The translations under genes and the position numbers were made by a program. DNA of 64,000 nucleotides, taken from Abiotrophia defectiva ATCC 49176. GTDB lineage: Bacteria; Bacillota; Bacilli; Lactobacillales; Aerococcaceae. The DNA is taken from the NCBI RefSeq assembly GCF_000160075.2, contig NZ_KI535340.1, forward strand, positions 1,091,743-1,155,742, given 5' to 3'. Below, one piece after another: positions 25,188-33,759 of this stretch (the stretch's first letter is position 1; each line of letters opens with the position of its first letter). The notes below the pieces were generated by a model, which had not been told where the DNA came from, made no database searches, and saw nothing but the letters and a program-made list of their open reading frames with translations.

Positions 25188-25757
25188 CTAGTCGCGACGA
25201 GAGTGAATCCAGCGCAGTCGATGGTTGAGATTGCGAAAGCCGCGTTGGGCCCATGGCAAGAATAGGAGGCCTAGACCGACTAGGGAAAGACCTGCCCCGA
25301 AGTTGAAGAGGGCATTAATCAGGTTGAAACCGGAGGTGAAGGGGCTGGTCACTACCAGGAAAGCCCCACCGATGATAAAGGCAAAGACCGTGGCATAAAA
25401 GGCGAAAAGTAGGGCCGCCATAATCAAAACCAAGCCTAAGCCTAGAGCGCCGAACATTATAATAATTGGCAACAAGAGGGGGAAGGTCAGGGCAATCAAG
25501 ACCCATTGTCCACCCGAAATAGGGCGTTTGGGTTTGAGTTTTTGCTTGACCCGTTCAAAGGGTGACATTTCCGCTAGAATCCGGTTAGCAATTTCATCTA
25601 AGTCACCCAAGTCAGCTACGGCTTGGTCCTCAGTCATGCCCTCGTCTAGGCGGTCATCAATCATCTCATCGAAGAAGGACAGGGTGGTGGCCAGTTCTTC
25701 CTCGGGCAGGTCAGCCAAGCGCCCGGCTAGTTGGTGTTTGAAGTCGTATCTATTCAT
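25188..25757 (-). CDS. DUF1700-family membrane protein
   Basis: 189 residues. The N-terminal cytoplasmic helical domain (LAGRLADLPEEELATTLSFFDEMIDDRLDEGMTEDQAVADLGD) is the DUF1700 signature, followed by four hydrophobic helices. Start 25757 (MNRYDFK) is preferred because the ATG at 25766 sits directly on the GGAG. It overlaps the PadR gene by 8 bp. These proteins accompany PadR regulators and DUF4097 proteins; function unknown. Confidence 0.88.
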   Translation of the reverse strand: MNRYDFKHQLAGRLADLPEEELATTLSFFDEMIDDRLDEGMTEDQAVADLGDLDEIANRILAEMSPFERVKQKLKPKRPISGGQWVLIALTFPLLLPIIIMFGALGLGLVLIMAALLFAFYATVFAFIIGGAFLVVTSPFTSGFNLINALFNFGAGLSLVGLGLLFLPWAQRGFRNLNHRLRWIHSRRD

Positions 25758-26067
25758 GTCGATCATCTCCTAGGATAAAGTGGTAGGCTTTCATGACGGC
25801 GTCCCAGTCCTGGAGAAAGTTCTGGATTTGACTGTGGCCGACATGGGTCAGGCGGTAGTACTTGCGTAGACGTCCCTTATGCTCAATCGAGTAGGCAGCC
25901 ACCGCCTGGTTGGCTTCCAGTCGCTTGAGGATGGGGTAGAGGGTGGATTCGGAGATCGGAATGTATTCCGACACATCTTTGACAATTTTGTAGCCGTAGG
26001 AGTCTTCTTGGCGCAGGGCGGCCAATACACAGACTTCCAAAAGGCCACGCTTGAGTTGAGCTTCCAT
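25750..26067 (-). CDS. PadR-family transcriptional regulator
   Basis: 105 residues: LKRGLLEVCVLAALRQEDSYGYKIVKDVS and ISESTLYPILKRLEANQAVAAYSIEHKGRLRKYYRLTHVG form the PadR winged helix. A short C-terminal dimerisation helix follows (FLQDWDAVMKAYHFIL). First gene of the three-gene operon. A PadR-type operator lies 23 bp upstream of its start, so autoregulation is likely. Confidence 0.93.
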   Translation of the reverse strand: MEAQLKRGLLEVCVLAALRQEDSYGYKIVKDVSEYIPISESTLYPILKRLEANQAVAAYSIEHKGRLRKYYRLTHVGHSQIQNFLQDWDAVMKAYHFILGDDRHE

Positions 26068-26089
26068 AGGCGTTCTTCCTTTCTACACC

Positions 26090-26112
26090 TATACTATACG
26101 ACACATAGTATA
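26090..26112. promoter_or_regulatory. PadR operator
   Basis: TATACTAT-N7-ATAGTATA, an 8-bp perfect inverted repeat containing the PadR/LmrR box ATACT...AGTAT, in the promoter region of the padR operon. Confidence 0.78.
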
Positions 26113-26176
26113 ATGCGTCAAGAGATATTCTGTTATAAATAGTAAAATCGGTCTTAAGTCTGAGAAAAAAGAGGGG

Positions 26177-26205
26177 TTTACAAATGTAACCTAAGGTGTT
26201 ATACT
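26177..26205 (+). promoter_or_regulatory. copA promoter with an embedded cop box
   Basis: -35 TTTACA (26177-26182) and -10 TATACT (26200-26205) at exactly 17 bp. TACAAATGTA at 26179-26188 is a perfect CopY cop box (TACANNTGTA) overlapping the -35 hexamer. Confidence 0.82.
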
Positions 26206-26213
26206 ATAAATGA

Positions 26214-26231
26214 GGATTACGCTTGTAATCC
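26214..26231. promoter_or_regulatory. Second, imperfect cop-box palindrome
   Basis: GGATTAC-GCTT-GTAATCC downstream of the transcription start contains TACGCTTGTA, one mismatch from the cop box. With the first box it gives the two-site layout usual for CopY-controlled promoters. Confidence 0.65.
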
Positions 26232-26260
26232 TAAAAATGAGATTAAGGAAGGTGATGACC

Positions 26261-28729
26261 ATGTCACAAGAATATGCGGTTCAAGGCTTGTCTTGCGCTT
26301 CCTGCGCCCATGCCGTAGAAGTGGCCCTGCAGGCCGTAACGGGCGTCAAGTCAGCACAAGTGAATTTAGCAACTGAAAAAGTCAGCCTGGAGACAGAAGG
26401 GAGTGTCAGCCCCCTAGACTTGCAGGCAGCGGTCCAGGCGGCCGGTTATGATTTGGTCCTGCCCCAAGTGACGCAAAACTTCGCCCTGACAGGCATGTCC
26501 TGTGCTTCTTGCGCGGCCAATATTGAGTCTGCAGTCAGCAGCCTGCCAGAAGTCAGCGCGGCTAGCGTCAATCTGGCCACTGAAGTCCTGTCGGTGACCT
26601 ACCAGCCAGGCGCTATTAATGAAGAAATAATTTGCCAGACCGTGGCAGAGGCCGGCTATCAAGCCCAAGTCCTAGCAGATCAAGCTGGAGCTAGCCAAGC
26701 GCAAATCCAGCAAGAGGCGGATCAAGCGGCCCAAGCCAAGGCCAGTCACCAAGCAGCCCTCTGGCGTCGTTTCTGGCTGTCGGCCATTTTCGCCTTGCCA
26801 CTGCTCTGTCTAGCCATGGCCGAAATGGTGGGCCTGACCCTACCAACTTGGCTCAGCCATCGCGGGGGTGGTCAGCTCTTTGTTAGTCTGCAACTGGCCT
26901 TGACCCTGCCTATTCTCTGGCTGGGGCGGTCCTTCTTCCTAAATGGCTTCAAGCATTTAGTCAAAGGGCATCCTAATATGGATTCTCTGGTGGCCCTGGG
27001 AACGAGTGCGGCGGTAGCCTATAGTCTCTATAGTAGTATTCAAGTCTGGTTGGGCGACCACCATGCGGCCATGTCTCTCTATTATGAGTCAGCCGGCGTC
27101 ATCCTGACCCTGGTGACACTGGGTAAATATTTCGAAGCTCGGTCCAAGGGCCAGACTTCAGCTGCCATTCAGGCCCTGATTAAGCTTGCCCCTCAAGAGG
27201 CTCAGGTCTTACGAGAGGGCCAGGAAGTGACCCTGCCACTGGACCAAGTCCAAGTGGGCGACCTAGTTCGGGTCCGTCCTGGACAAAAGATTCCGGTCGA
27301 CGGCCGGGTAGTGGAGGGCCAATCTTGGGTGGACGAGTCCATGTTGACCGGTGAGAGCCTGCCGGTTGCTAAAAAGGTAGGCGACCAAGTGGTAGGCGCC
27401 AGCCTCAACCAGCAAGGGTCTTTAATTGTTGAAACCAATAAAGTGGGCCAAGACACCACCTTGGCGCAGATTATTCATTTAGTTCAAGCAGCTCAAGGCT
27501 CTAAGGCGCCTATTGCCCAATTGGCTGACCGGGTTTCGGCTGTCTTCGTGCCGGTAGTTATGACCTTGGCTCTAGTGGCTGGTCTGGCCTGGTACCTGAT
27601 TGGCGGCCAGTCCTGGGCCTTTGCCTTGACCATTAGCATTGCAGTCCTCGTGATTGCCTGCCCATGTGCGCTGGGTCTGGCCACGCCAACCGCCATTATG
27701 GTGGGGACCGGTAAAGGGGCTGAGCAGGGCATCTTGATTAAGTCCGGGACCGCTCTGGAAATGGCCCACCAAGTGGACGCCGTAGTCTTGGATAAGACGG
27801 GGACCCTGACCCAGGGCCAACCCCAAGTGACCGATGTCCTGCCTCTGACAGGCTGGACGCCAGATCAGTTACTGGCCTTGGCAGCTGCGGCTGAAGTTAA
27901 CTCTGAGCACCCACTGGGTCAAGCCATTGTGGCCGGGGCCCGTGAGCGGGAGCTGGCTTTGCCTGAAGTGACTGACTTCCAATCACTGACCGGGTCGGGG
28001 ATTCAGGTTCGGGTAGATCAGGCGACTTATTACCTGGGCAACCGACGGCTCATGCAAGAGCAGGGGCTGGATTTGGGTCAGGCAGAAGATCAGGCGGCGG
28101 CTTTGGCGGCTGGGGGCAAGACGCCAATTTATGTGGCTAATGAGCATGAGCTCCTAGGCCTGATTGCGGTAGCCGACCCGCTTAAGGAGACTAGTCCCGA
28201 GGCTGTCCGACGCCTCAAGGCCATGGGCTTGCAGGTTATTATGTTGACGGGCGACAATGCCAAGACGGCGCAGGCTTTGGCTGCAGAAGCTGGCATTGAC
28301 CAAGTCATTAGTGACGTTCTGCCTGCGGACAAGGCCCAGGTAGTGGCTGATTTGCAGGCTAAGGGACTCAAGGTAGCCATGGTAGGGGACGGCATTAATG
28401 ATGCGCCAGCCCTGGCCCAGGCAGATGTGGGCTTGGCCATTGGCCGAGGGACGGACGTAGCCATCGAGTCGGCCGACATGGTCCTCATGGGCTCTGACCT
28501 GACCAGCGTGGCGACTGCCATCAAGCTTAGTCAGGCCACCATCCGCAATATTAAAGAGAACCTATTCTGGGCTTTTGCCTACAATGTGTTGGGCATCCCA
28601 GTAGCCATGGGGGTCTTGCACCTCTTTGGCGGGCCGCTCCTCAACCCAATGTTGGCGGGCGCGGCCATGAGCTTCAGCTCCGTCTCAGTCATTGTCAATG
28701 CCTTGCGCCTACGTCGTTTTAAGGCTTAA
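26261..28729 (+). CDS. copA: Copper-exporting P1B-type ATPase
   Basis: 822 residues from ATG 26261 (MSQEYAVQG), chosen because GGAAGGTG lies 6 bp upstream. Two N-terminal heavy-metal domains carry SCASC motifs (first at C12/C15; second in [10 protein letters not shown]). Core motifs: TGES actuator loop, the membrane CPCALG copper site, phosphorylation [15 protein letters not shown] and the hinge [11 protein letters not shown]. It pumps Cu(I) out of the cytoplasm using ATP. Followed after 20 bp by the chaperone copZ. Regulated by cop boxes upstream, yet no copY gene is next to it. Confidence 0.96.
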   Translation: MSQEYAVQGLSCASCAHAVEVALQAVTGVKSAQVNLATEKVSLETEGSVSPLDLQAAVQAAGYDLVLPQVTQNFALTGMSCASCAANIESAVSSLPEVSAASVNLATEVLSVTYQPGAINEEIICQTVAEAGYQAQVLADQAGASQAQIQQEADQAAQAKASHQAALWRRFWLSAIFALPLLCLAMAEMVGLTLPTWLSHRGGGQLFVSLQLALTLPILWLGRSFFLNGFKHLVKGHPNMDSLVALGTSAAVAYSLYSSIQVWLGDHHAAMSLYYESAGVILTLVTLGKYFEARSKGQTSAAIQALIKLAPQEAQVLREGQEVTLPLDQVQVGDLVRVRPGQKIPVDGRVVEGQSWVDESMLTGESLPVAKKVGDQVVGASLNQQGSLIVETNKVGQDTTLAQIIHLVQAAQGSKAPIAQLADRVSAVFVPVVMTLALVAGLAWYLIGGQSWAFALTISIAVLVIACPCALGLATPTAIMVGTGKGAEQGILIKSGTALEMAHQVDAVVLDKTGTLTQGQPQVTDVLPLTGWTPDQLLALAAAAEVNSEHPLGQAIVAGARERELALPEVTDFQSLTGSGIQVRVDQATYYLGNRRLMQEQGLDLGQAEDQAAALAAGGKTPIYVANEHELLGLIAVADPLKETSPEAVRRLKAMGLQVIMLTGDNAKTAQALAAEAGIDQVISDVLPADKAQVVADLQAKGLKVAMVGDGINDAPALAQADVGLAIGRGTDVAIESADMVLMGSDLTSVATAIKLSQATIRNIKENLFWAFAYNVLGIPVAMGVLHLFGGPLLNPMLAGAAMSFSSVSVIVNALRLRRFKA

Positions 28730-28749
28730 GTCTAAAACGAGAGATTATA

Positions 28750-28950
28750 ATGGAAAAAACTTATCTAGTAGAAGCCATGAAATGTGGTGGCTGTGCCAAG
28801 AATATTGAGAACTCGCTTAGCCAGGTAGCCGGCGTCCAAGCCGTCACCACCGACCTGGCCAGCAAAAGCGTGACCGTCACCGGTCAGGTAGACCAAGCCA
28901 GCTTGCAAGAAGCCTTGGCGCAAACTAAATATGTCCTGGCTCCTAAGTAG
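28750..28950 (+). CDS. copZ: Copper chaperone, heavy-metal-associated domain
   Basis: 66 residues, a single HMA domain with the Cu(I) motif MKCGGCAKN (Cys-x-x-Cys) near residue 12 and the usual beta-alpha-beta pattern (VAGVQAVTTDLASKSVTV). It delivers Cu(I) to CopA or, in related operons, to the repressor. Located 20 bp after copA in the same operon. Confidence 0.92.
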   Translation: MEKTYLVEAMKCGGCAKNIENSLSQVAGVQAVTTDLASKSVTVTGQVDQASLQEALAQTKYVLAPK

Positions 28951-29031
28951 TTGGGTTAAGGAGAGAGACTAGCTCTATGGGGATGGTCTTTTTTCTTGGG
29001 TTTTGATGGAGGAAGGGAGCCCGACTTTGGG

Positions 29032-29231
29032 AGCTAGTGGTCCACTCTCCAGAGTGGACCACTAGCTAGGGTGGAAAGGCCGGAAAAGGGTTGGAAAAAG
29101 GGGAAAATGGGAAAGCCAGTGGACCACTTTGGAGAGTGGACCACTAGCTGGGGCGAAAAGGGCGGAAAATGGCTGGAAACCTGGGAAAATGTCAGAGCCA
29201 GTGGACCACTTTGAAGAGTGGACCACTGGCT
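29032..29231. repeat. Nested-palindrome array A (3 units, 82-bp period)
   Basis: Three 36-bp elements at 29032-29067, 29114-29149 and 29196-29231, exactly 82 bp apart. The first is a perfect palindrome: AGCTAGTGGTCCACTCT-CC-AGAGTGGACCACTAGCT (17-bp arms). Each arm also contains the self-complementary 11-mer AGTGGWCCACT. The 46-bp spacers are G/A-rich (ggaaaa...). It lies between copZ and the Dps promoter. The rest of 28951-29322 holds only a weak T-rich hairpin after copZ. Confidence 0.93.
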
Positions 29232-29322
29232 GGGGCGGCTTGCCTTTCTTGGCCTTGCTTAGCCTGTTCTTCTAATAACAAGACCTAGGTTTATATGGTT
29301 CTCAATAAAAAGTGCATATTCC

Positions 29323-29350
29323 TTGCTTTACTATCTAAGAGGTCTATAAT
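29323..29350 (+). promoter_or_regulatory. dps promoter
   Basis: TTGCTT (29323-29328), 16-bp spacer, TATAAT (29345-29350); AAAGGAG RBS follows before ATG 29399. Confidence 0.7.
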
Positions 29351-29398
29351 GGTAGATAGATAGGGAAATCCTATCAAAAAGTAAAGGAGTGTTTGATT

Positions 29399-29827
29399 AT
29401 GTCAACCGTTCAACGTCTTAACGAAATCACAGCCAACTTAGGTGTTTTATATGCGAAATTGCATCAACACCACTTCTATGTAAAGGGCCAAGACTTCTAC
29501 AAATTGCACGAACTTTTCGAAACTCAATATAACGAAGTTCACGAACAATTTGACGAAGTAGCCGAACGCATCCTCATGATTGGCGGCAAGCCAGTCTCAA
29601 CTTTAGGTGAATTCTTAGCCTTGGCAACCATCAAGGAAGCACCCTACACGACTGAAAAATCAGCGCGCCAAATGGTCGAAGAAACAGTTGCCGACTTCGA
29701 GCTCTTCCGCACTCAATTGGAAGCTGCCATTCGTTCTGACATCGATGAAGTCAGCCAAGACCTCTTGATTGGCATGAAAGCTGTCTACGACAAGCACTTG
29801 TGGACCATGAAGGCTTACTTGGGCTAA
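29399..29827 (+). CDS. dps: Dps-like ferritin
   Basis: 142 residues, a four-helix Dps/ferritin-like protein. The ferroxidase signature is seen in HQHHFYVKGQDFYKLHELFETQYNEV (split: His in HHFYV, then Asp/His/Glu in DFYKLHELFE) plus VAERILMIGGKPVSTLGEFL. It stores iron as a mineral and protects DNA by removing Fe(II) and peroxide. Strong codon bias implies high expression. Placed after the copper genes, but with its own promoter and terminator. Start ATG 29399 follows AAAGGAG. Confidence 0.93.
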   Translation: MSTVQRLNEITANLGVLYAKLHQHHFYVKGQDFYKLHELFETQYNEVHEQFDEVAERILMIGGKPVSTLGEFLALATIKEAPYTTEKSARQMVEETVADFELFRTQLEAAIRSDIDEVSQDLLIGMKAVYDKHLWTMKAYLG

Positions 29828-29848
29828 AAAATATCAAATGAAGGAGTT

Positions 29849-29876
29849 GGGAGCCGTCTTCCGGCTCCTTTTTTTG
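29849..29876 (+). terminator. Rho-independent terminator after dps
   Basis: GGAGCCG-TCTT-CCGGCTCC stem followed by a run of T. Confidence 0.92.
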
Positions 29877-29985
29877 CGTTTATTTTGGCTAATGGCCCTA
29901 TGATTTTTATCACTTTTATGTTAGTCTAAACGAGACCCAGTTCTCGGGACTGGATAAGTTTAGATTAAGATAATGAGGAAGTTCT

Positions 29986-31764
29986 ATGTCACCTACCCAT
30001 ACACACCACAAACCCCAACCCATCCGTCAGACCCTAAGTTTGATTAGGCGCCATGCCTTGGTCCTGCTGTCCATGGGGACGGCCCTGCAATTCCTAGTCA
30101 GTGGGCTAGGGGCTGGGCTGCTGGTCTATCTCTTCCGGCTGGCTCTGATAGCAGCCGACCAGACCAATCTGGATAAGAACAATATTAGTCATCTGCTGGC
30201 TAACCCGCTCTCTATTGGTATTCTGCTGGCCCTGGGGGCGGTCTTTGCCTTGCTCTTCTACCTGGAACTGTCGGCCATAGCATATGTGATTGATGCCTGT
30301 CGCCAGGGCAAACGCCTGTCCTATCGAGGTTTGCTGACCCATTCCCTGGGCCGGCTCAAATCCTTGACCGGGTTGGACTTTGTTAGTTTTTTTGGCTATT
30401 TGCTCATTACCTTGCCAGTCAGTGGCTTGGTCCTCGAGTCCAGTCTGACGGAGGGCATTTATGTGCCGGAATTCATTACGGGTGAATTGATGAAGACCCC
30501 CATGGGGACGGTTATGGTGGGGCTGGTTTTTCTAGTCCTATCCTATCTCAACCTGCGTCTGATTTACACGGTTCCCCTCATGGTCATTGGCGACCAGGCC
30601 TTCTCCCAATCGCTTAAAATGAGTTGGCAGGCCACGCGCCAGGGCAAGCGCAAGCTAGTGGGCGCCTTGCTGGGCTTTGAAGTAATCCTGGCTATCTTGG
30701 GCTTTCTATTTATTATTCTAGGTGCCAGCCTAGCCTTCCTAATCAATACAAAGGGCGATAATCTCTGGTTCCAGGCCGGCGTCCTGACCCTCTATCGGGG
30801 CGTCAACTTTGCCTTTGGTCTCTTCACCAAGGTGGGCGTCATGTCCATTCTCTTGATTTTCCTGGGGCGGCCTTTGGAAAGTCAGCCTTACTTGCTAGCC
30901 CAGGACAAGGGCAAACGCGGTTGGCGCTTCTATCTGCTGCTAGCCTTGCTGGGAGCCATGGCCTATGGGTCGGCGGCCTTTGAAGTCTTTAGCAGTGGAC
31001 TTAACACTAAGCAGCAGGTCGTGGCCCATCGGGGCTATGTGGCCGAGGGAGTAGAGAATACTATCCCAGCCCTGGAAGCGGCGGCTGCCCAAGGGGTAGA
31101 CCAGGTAGAGATGGATATTCTGCTGACCAAGGATTTGCAGTTTGTGGTCATGCACGACTATAACCTCAAGCGCCTGGCTGGCCTTGACCGCCGGGTTCAG
31201 GACATGACGCTGGCGGAAGTGGAGGGCCTGACCGTGCACCAGGACGGCCTGGAGGCCACCATTCCTTCCTTTGACGCCTATGTCAAACGAGCCAAAGAAC
31301 TGGGCGTCAAGCTCCTAGTCGAGCTCAAGCCTCACGGGGGCGAGCCTGACAATTACGCTCAAATTTTTATCGACAAGATGCGTCAGCTGGGTGTGGAGAC
31401 CCAGTATAAGACCATGTCCTTAGACCTCAAGGTCATGGAAGAAATTGAGCGGCTAGCGCCAGAAATCGAGACCGGCTATGTCATTCCCATCCAGCTAGGG
31501 GGATTTGGCGACAATCAGGTAGACTTCTTCGTCATCGAAGACTTCTCCTATCAGGACTACTTGGCTGACCAGGCCCACGACAGGGGCAAGGCCGTCTATG
31601 TCTGGACCATTAATGATAATGAAAAAATCCGTAAATACCTGCAAAAACCGGTCGATGCCATTATTACGGACCAGCCGGATCAAGTGGCCAGCATCAGACA
31701 AAAGCTCCAGTCCCATAAGGGCAACTACTTGGACTACCTGCTACAGTTAGCTTCGGGTAACTAG
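29986..31764 (+). CDS. Membrane-anchored glycerophosphodiester phosphodiesterase
   Basis: 592 residues. The first ~335 form the 'GPDPase membrane domain' with about eight helices (LGAGLLVYLFRLALIA, FFGYLLITLPVSGLVL, LLGFEVILAILGFLF and others). Residues ~345-580 are the catalytic TIM barrel: VAHRGYVAEGVENTIPAL with catalytic His, then DQVEMDILLTKD and MHDYNLKR, LLVELKPHG. It hydrolyses glycerophosphodiesters to glycerol-3-phosphate and an alcohol, acting on lipid or teichoic-acid breakdown products at the membrane. Monocistronic. The following 31765-31830 stretch shows no gene. Confidence 0.93.
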   Translation: MSPTHTHHKPQPIRQTLSLIRRHALVLLSMGTALQFLVSGLGAGLLVYLFRLALIAADQTNLDKNNISHLLANPLSIGILLALGAVFALLFYLELSAIAYVIDACRQGKRLSYRGLLTHSLGRLKSLTGLDFVSFFGYLLITLPVSGLVLESSLTEGIYVPEFITGELMKTPMGTVMVGLVFLVLSYLNLRLIYTVPLMVIGDQAFSQSLKMSWQATRQGKRKLVGALLGFEVILAILGFLFIILGASLAFLINTKGDNLWFQAGVLTLYRGVNFAFGLFTKVGVMSILLIFLGRPLESQPYLLAQDKGKRGWRFYLLLALLGAMAYGSAAFEVFSSGLNTKQQVVAHRGYVAEGVENTIPALEAAAAQGVDQVEMDILLTKDLQFVVMHDYNLKRLAGLDRRVQDMTLAEVEGLTVHQDGLEATIPSFDAYVKRAKELGVKLLVELKPHGGEPDNYAQIFIDKMRQLGVETQYKTMSLDLKVMEEIERLAPEIETGYVIPIQLGGFGDNQVDFFVIEDFSYQDYLADQAHDRGKAVYVWTINDNEKIRKYLQKPVDAIITDQPDQVASIRQKLQSHKGNYLDYLLQLASGN

Positions 31765-31830
31765 CGCCGGGCAAGTGCCTGAAGTTTTCGGATGGCCAAG
31801 CCCATCTCCCGCTAGGGCTTCAATTTCTAC

Positions 31831-31859
31831 TTGGTCTCCTAGGCCAATTGTGCTATAAT
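31831..31859 (+). promoter_or_regulatory. Promoter of the queF-queC-queT operon
   Basis: TTGGTC (31831-31836), 17-bp spacer, TGC-TATAAT extended -10 (31854-31859). Transcription should begin at ~31866, the first base of the riboswitch. Confidence 0.75.
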
Positions 31860-31865
31860 AGCTCT

Positions 31866-31904
31866 CAGACAGTTCGTAACCATCCTGTCTATAAACAAAA
31901 CTAG
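31866..31904 (+). ncRNA. preQ1-I riboswitch aptamer
   Basis: P1 stem AGACAG / CTGTCT encloses TTCGTAACCATC, and is followed by the A-rich ATAAACAAAACTAG tail that folds back as the pseudoknot. This is the compact preQ1-I layout, directly upstream of queuosine genes. The 3' tail ACTAGGG (31900-31906) can alternatively pair with CCCTAGT (31942-31948) inside the following terminator. Confidence 0.88.
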
Positions 31905-31931
31905 GGACTCATTTAACTAAGAAATGATCAT

Positions 31932-31969
31932 GCCTCATAGGCCCTAGTGTGCCTATGGGGCTCTTTTTG
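31932..31969 (+). terminator. Riboswitch-controlled terminator
   Basis: GCCTCATAGGC (31932-31942) pairs with GCCTATGGGGC (31951-31961), followed by TCTTTTTG. Its loop and 5' arm contain CCCTAGT, complementary to the aptamer tail. Ligand binding should sequester the tail and allow termination; without ligand the antiterminator forms. Confidence 0.85.
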
Positions 31970-31994
31970 TGAGCCCAGAAAGAAGGAATATATT

Positions 31995-32486
31995 ATGCGT
32001 CAAGCACAAGAAATGGGTTCTGTCAGCCACCTAGGTAGTCAGGGGACCCAATACCGCGATGATTATGCGCCAGAGGTTTTAGAGACCTTCCCAAACAAGC
32101 ACCAAGGCAATGACTACTTCGTCAAGTTCAACTGCCCAGAGTTTACATCGCTCTGTCCCATTACGGGCCAGCCAGACTTTGCCACCCTCTACATCTCCTA
32201 TGTTCCGGGTGCCCAAATGGTGGAGAGCAAGTCGCTCAAGCTCTATTTATTCAGCTTCCGTAACCACGGGGATTTCCATGAAGACTGCATGAACATTATC
32301 ATGAAGGACTTGATTGCCTTGATGGATCCTAAATACATTGAAGTCTGGGGTAAGTTCACGCCACGTGGCGGCATTTCCATTGATCCTTACTGTAACTATG
32401 GCAAGCCAGGGACGCCTTGGGAGCAGGTTGCCTGGAATCGTTTGGCTAATCACGATCTCTATCCTGAGACCGTGGATAATCGCTAG
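31995..32486 (+). CDS. queF: NADPH-dependent 7-cyano-7-deazaguanine (preQ0) reductase
   Basis: 163 residues, the short unimodular QueF. It reduces preQ0 nitrile to preQ1 amine in queuosine synthesis. Seen: [19 protein letters not shown] with the catalytic Cys, the QueF motif around [20 protein letters not shown] (split at [20 protein letters not shown]), and [14 protein letters not shown]. Start ATG 31995 follows AGAAGGA. First gene behind the preQ1 riboswitch. Confidence 0.96.
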   Translation: MRQAQEMGSVSHLGSQGTQYRDDYAPEVLETFPNKHQGNDYFVKFNCPEFTSLCPITGQPDFATLYISYVPGAQMVESKSLKLYLFSFRNHGDFHEDCMNIIMKDLIALMDPKYIEVWGKFTPRGGISIDPYCNYGKPGTPWEQVAWNRLANHDLYPETVDNR

Positions 32487-32494
32487 GTGACGCC

Positions 32495-33148
32495 ATGAAA
32501 TGTGTACTCTTAAGTGGTGGAGCAGACTCCTCCACCGCCTTGGCCCTAGCCCTAAGCCGGGATCCCCAGGTGGTGGCAGTCTCCATTGCTTATAACCAAC
32601 AACATGCCCAGGCAGAACTAGCGGCGGCTAAGGCAGTCGCCCAGCATTATGGGGTGGACCACCGAATCCTTGATTTGGCGGCGATTTTTGCTGACAGTCG
32701 TTCGGCCCTTAATGCGGCCAATGACTTGGTGGCTAGCCAGGGGGATTATGCGGACCAGGAAGCACCCAATACGGAAGTGGAGTTCCGTAACGGGGTCTTT
32801 ATCGCCATCTTAACTTCTCTAGCCATGCAGCTGGGGGCTGATGCCCTCTATTTTGGTGCCCACCTGGATGATTCGGGCGTTATCTACCCGGATTGCTCGC
32901 CTGATTTCGTGGCCGCTATGGACCAGGCCGTGCGTCTGGGGACTGGGGGCAAGGTCCGCCTGGAGACGCCCTTTGGCCAGATGACCAAGGCCGACATTGT
33001 CAAGCTGGGGCTGGAGCTGGGTGTGCCTTATCACCTGACCTATAGTTGCTACGCAGGCAGCCAGCCGCCTTGTGGCCAGTGTGGGACCTGTATCGATCGT
33101 CGCAAAGCCTTTGAAGCAAATGGAGTGTTTGAAACTTATGACCAATAA
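32495..33148 (+). CDS. queC: 7-cyano-7-deazaguanine synthase
   Basis: 217 residues. PP-loop LLSGGADSSTAL at the N-terminus for ATP binding, and the zinc site C-x-x-C-x-x-C near the end (CYAGSQPPCGQCGTCIDRRKAF split as CYAGSQPPCGQC-GTCIDRRKAF). It converts 7-carboxy-7-deazaguanine to preQ0 with ammonia and ATP. Starts eight bases after queF and overlaps queT by 11 bp. The earlier-step genes queD and queE are not in this cluster. Confidence 0.95.
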   Translation: MKCVLLSGGADSSTALALALSRDPQVVAVSIAYNQQHAQAELAAAKAVAQHYGVDHRILDLAAIFADSRSALNAANDLVASQGDYADQEAPNTEVEFRNGVFIAILTSLAMQLGADALYFGAHLDDSGVIYPDCSPDFVAAMDQAVRLGTGGKVRLETPFGQMTKADIVKLGLELGVPYHLTYSCYAGSQPPCGQCGTCIDRRKAFEANGVFETYDQ

Positions 33149-33608
33149 AAAATTACGTTTAATCTTACAAAATACTGTCTTGGGTGCCCTCTATGTGGCC
33201 CTCACCTATATCAACCCCATTTCCAGTGGTATTCTGCAACTCAGAATTTCCACCCTGTTGATGGGTGTGCCTTTCCTTAAGCCACAACTGGCGCCGGGTT
33301 TGATTCTGGGGGTCATGATTGCCAATATCCCCAGTCCCTTTGGCTGGCTAGATATTTTAGGGGGCTTCCTCATTCAGACGGTCAGCCTCTATGTCTTCAA
33401 CCGTCTCTTCAAATCCAACTATGTCAAAGCCCTGGCTTATGGCCTCTGGTGTGGGGTGGTCGTCTCTAGCGTCATCATGTTGGCAGCGGGAGCGCCTTTC
33501 TGGCCAACCTTCCTCAGCGTAGCCCTATCCAACATTTTAGTGGCCTGCCTAGGGGTCTTCCTAGTAGACAAGTACTTGAAGCCAATCTTAGACCGCTATG
33601 TCGATTAA
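33138..33608 (+). CDS. queT: QueT-type preQ1/queuosine-precursor transporter (ECF S component)
   Basis: 156 residues, five to six membrane helices. The N-terminal NTVLGALYVALTYINPISSGILQLRIS is the diagnostic QueT region with Q-(L/F)-R-(I/V)-S. It is predicted to be the substrate-binding S subunit that borrows the shared ECF energising module to import preQ1. The start at 33138 (MTNKKLR) is within the end of queC, with GGAGTG upstream. Same riboswitch control as queF. Confidence 0.92.
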   Translation: MTNKKLRLILQNTVLGALYVALTYINPISSGILQLRISTLLMGVPFLKPQLAPGLILGVMIANIPSPFGWLDILGGFLIQTVSLYVFNRLFKSNYVKALAYGLWCGVVVSSVIMLAAGAPFWPTFLSVALSNILVACLGVFLVDKYLKPILDRYVD

Positions 33609-33616
33609 TAGACGCT

Positions 33617-33641
33617 AAAGAGGCCCCAGGGCCTCTTTTTT
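33617..33641 (+). terminator. Terminator after queT
   Basis: AGAGGCCC-CA-GGGCCTCT followed by TTTTT. Confidence 0.92.
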
Positions 33642-33759
33642 ACAGGCTTAAGTCGGCCATTTTGTAGGGAATTTGTTACAGACACTGGGGGGTATTCATG
33701 TTACAATAAGGGGTGCAAGTATTGTATAGCCGATTAGGACCAAAGGAGGGAGGCAAGGG

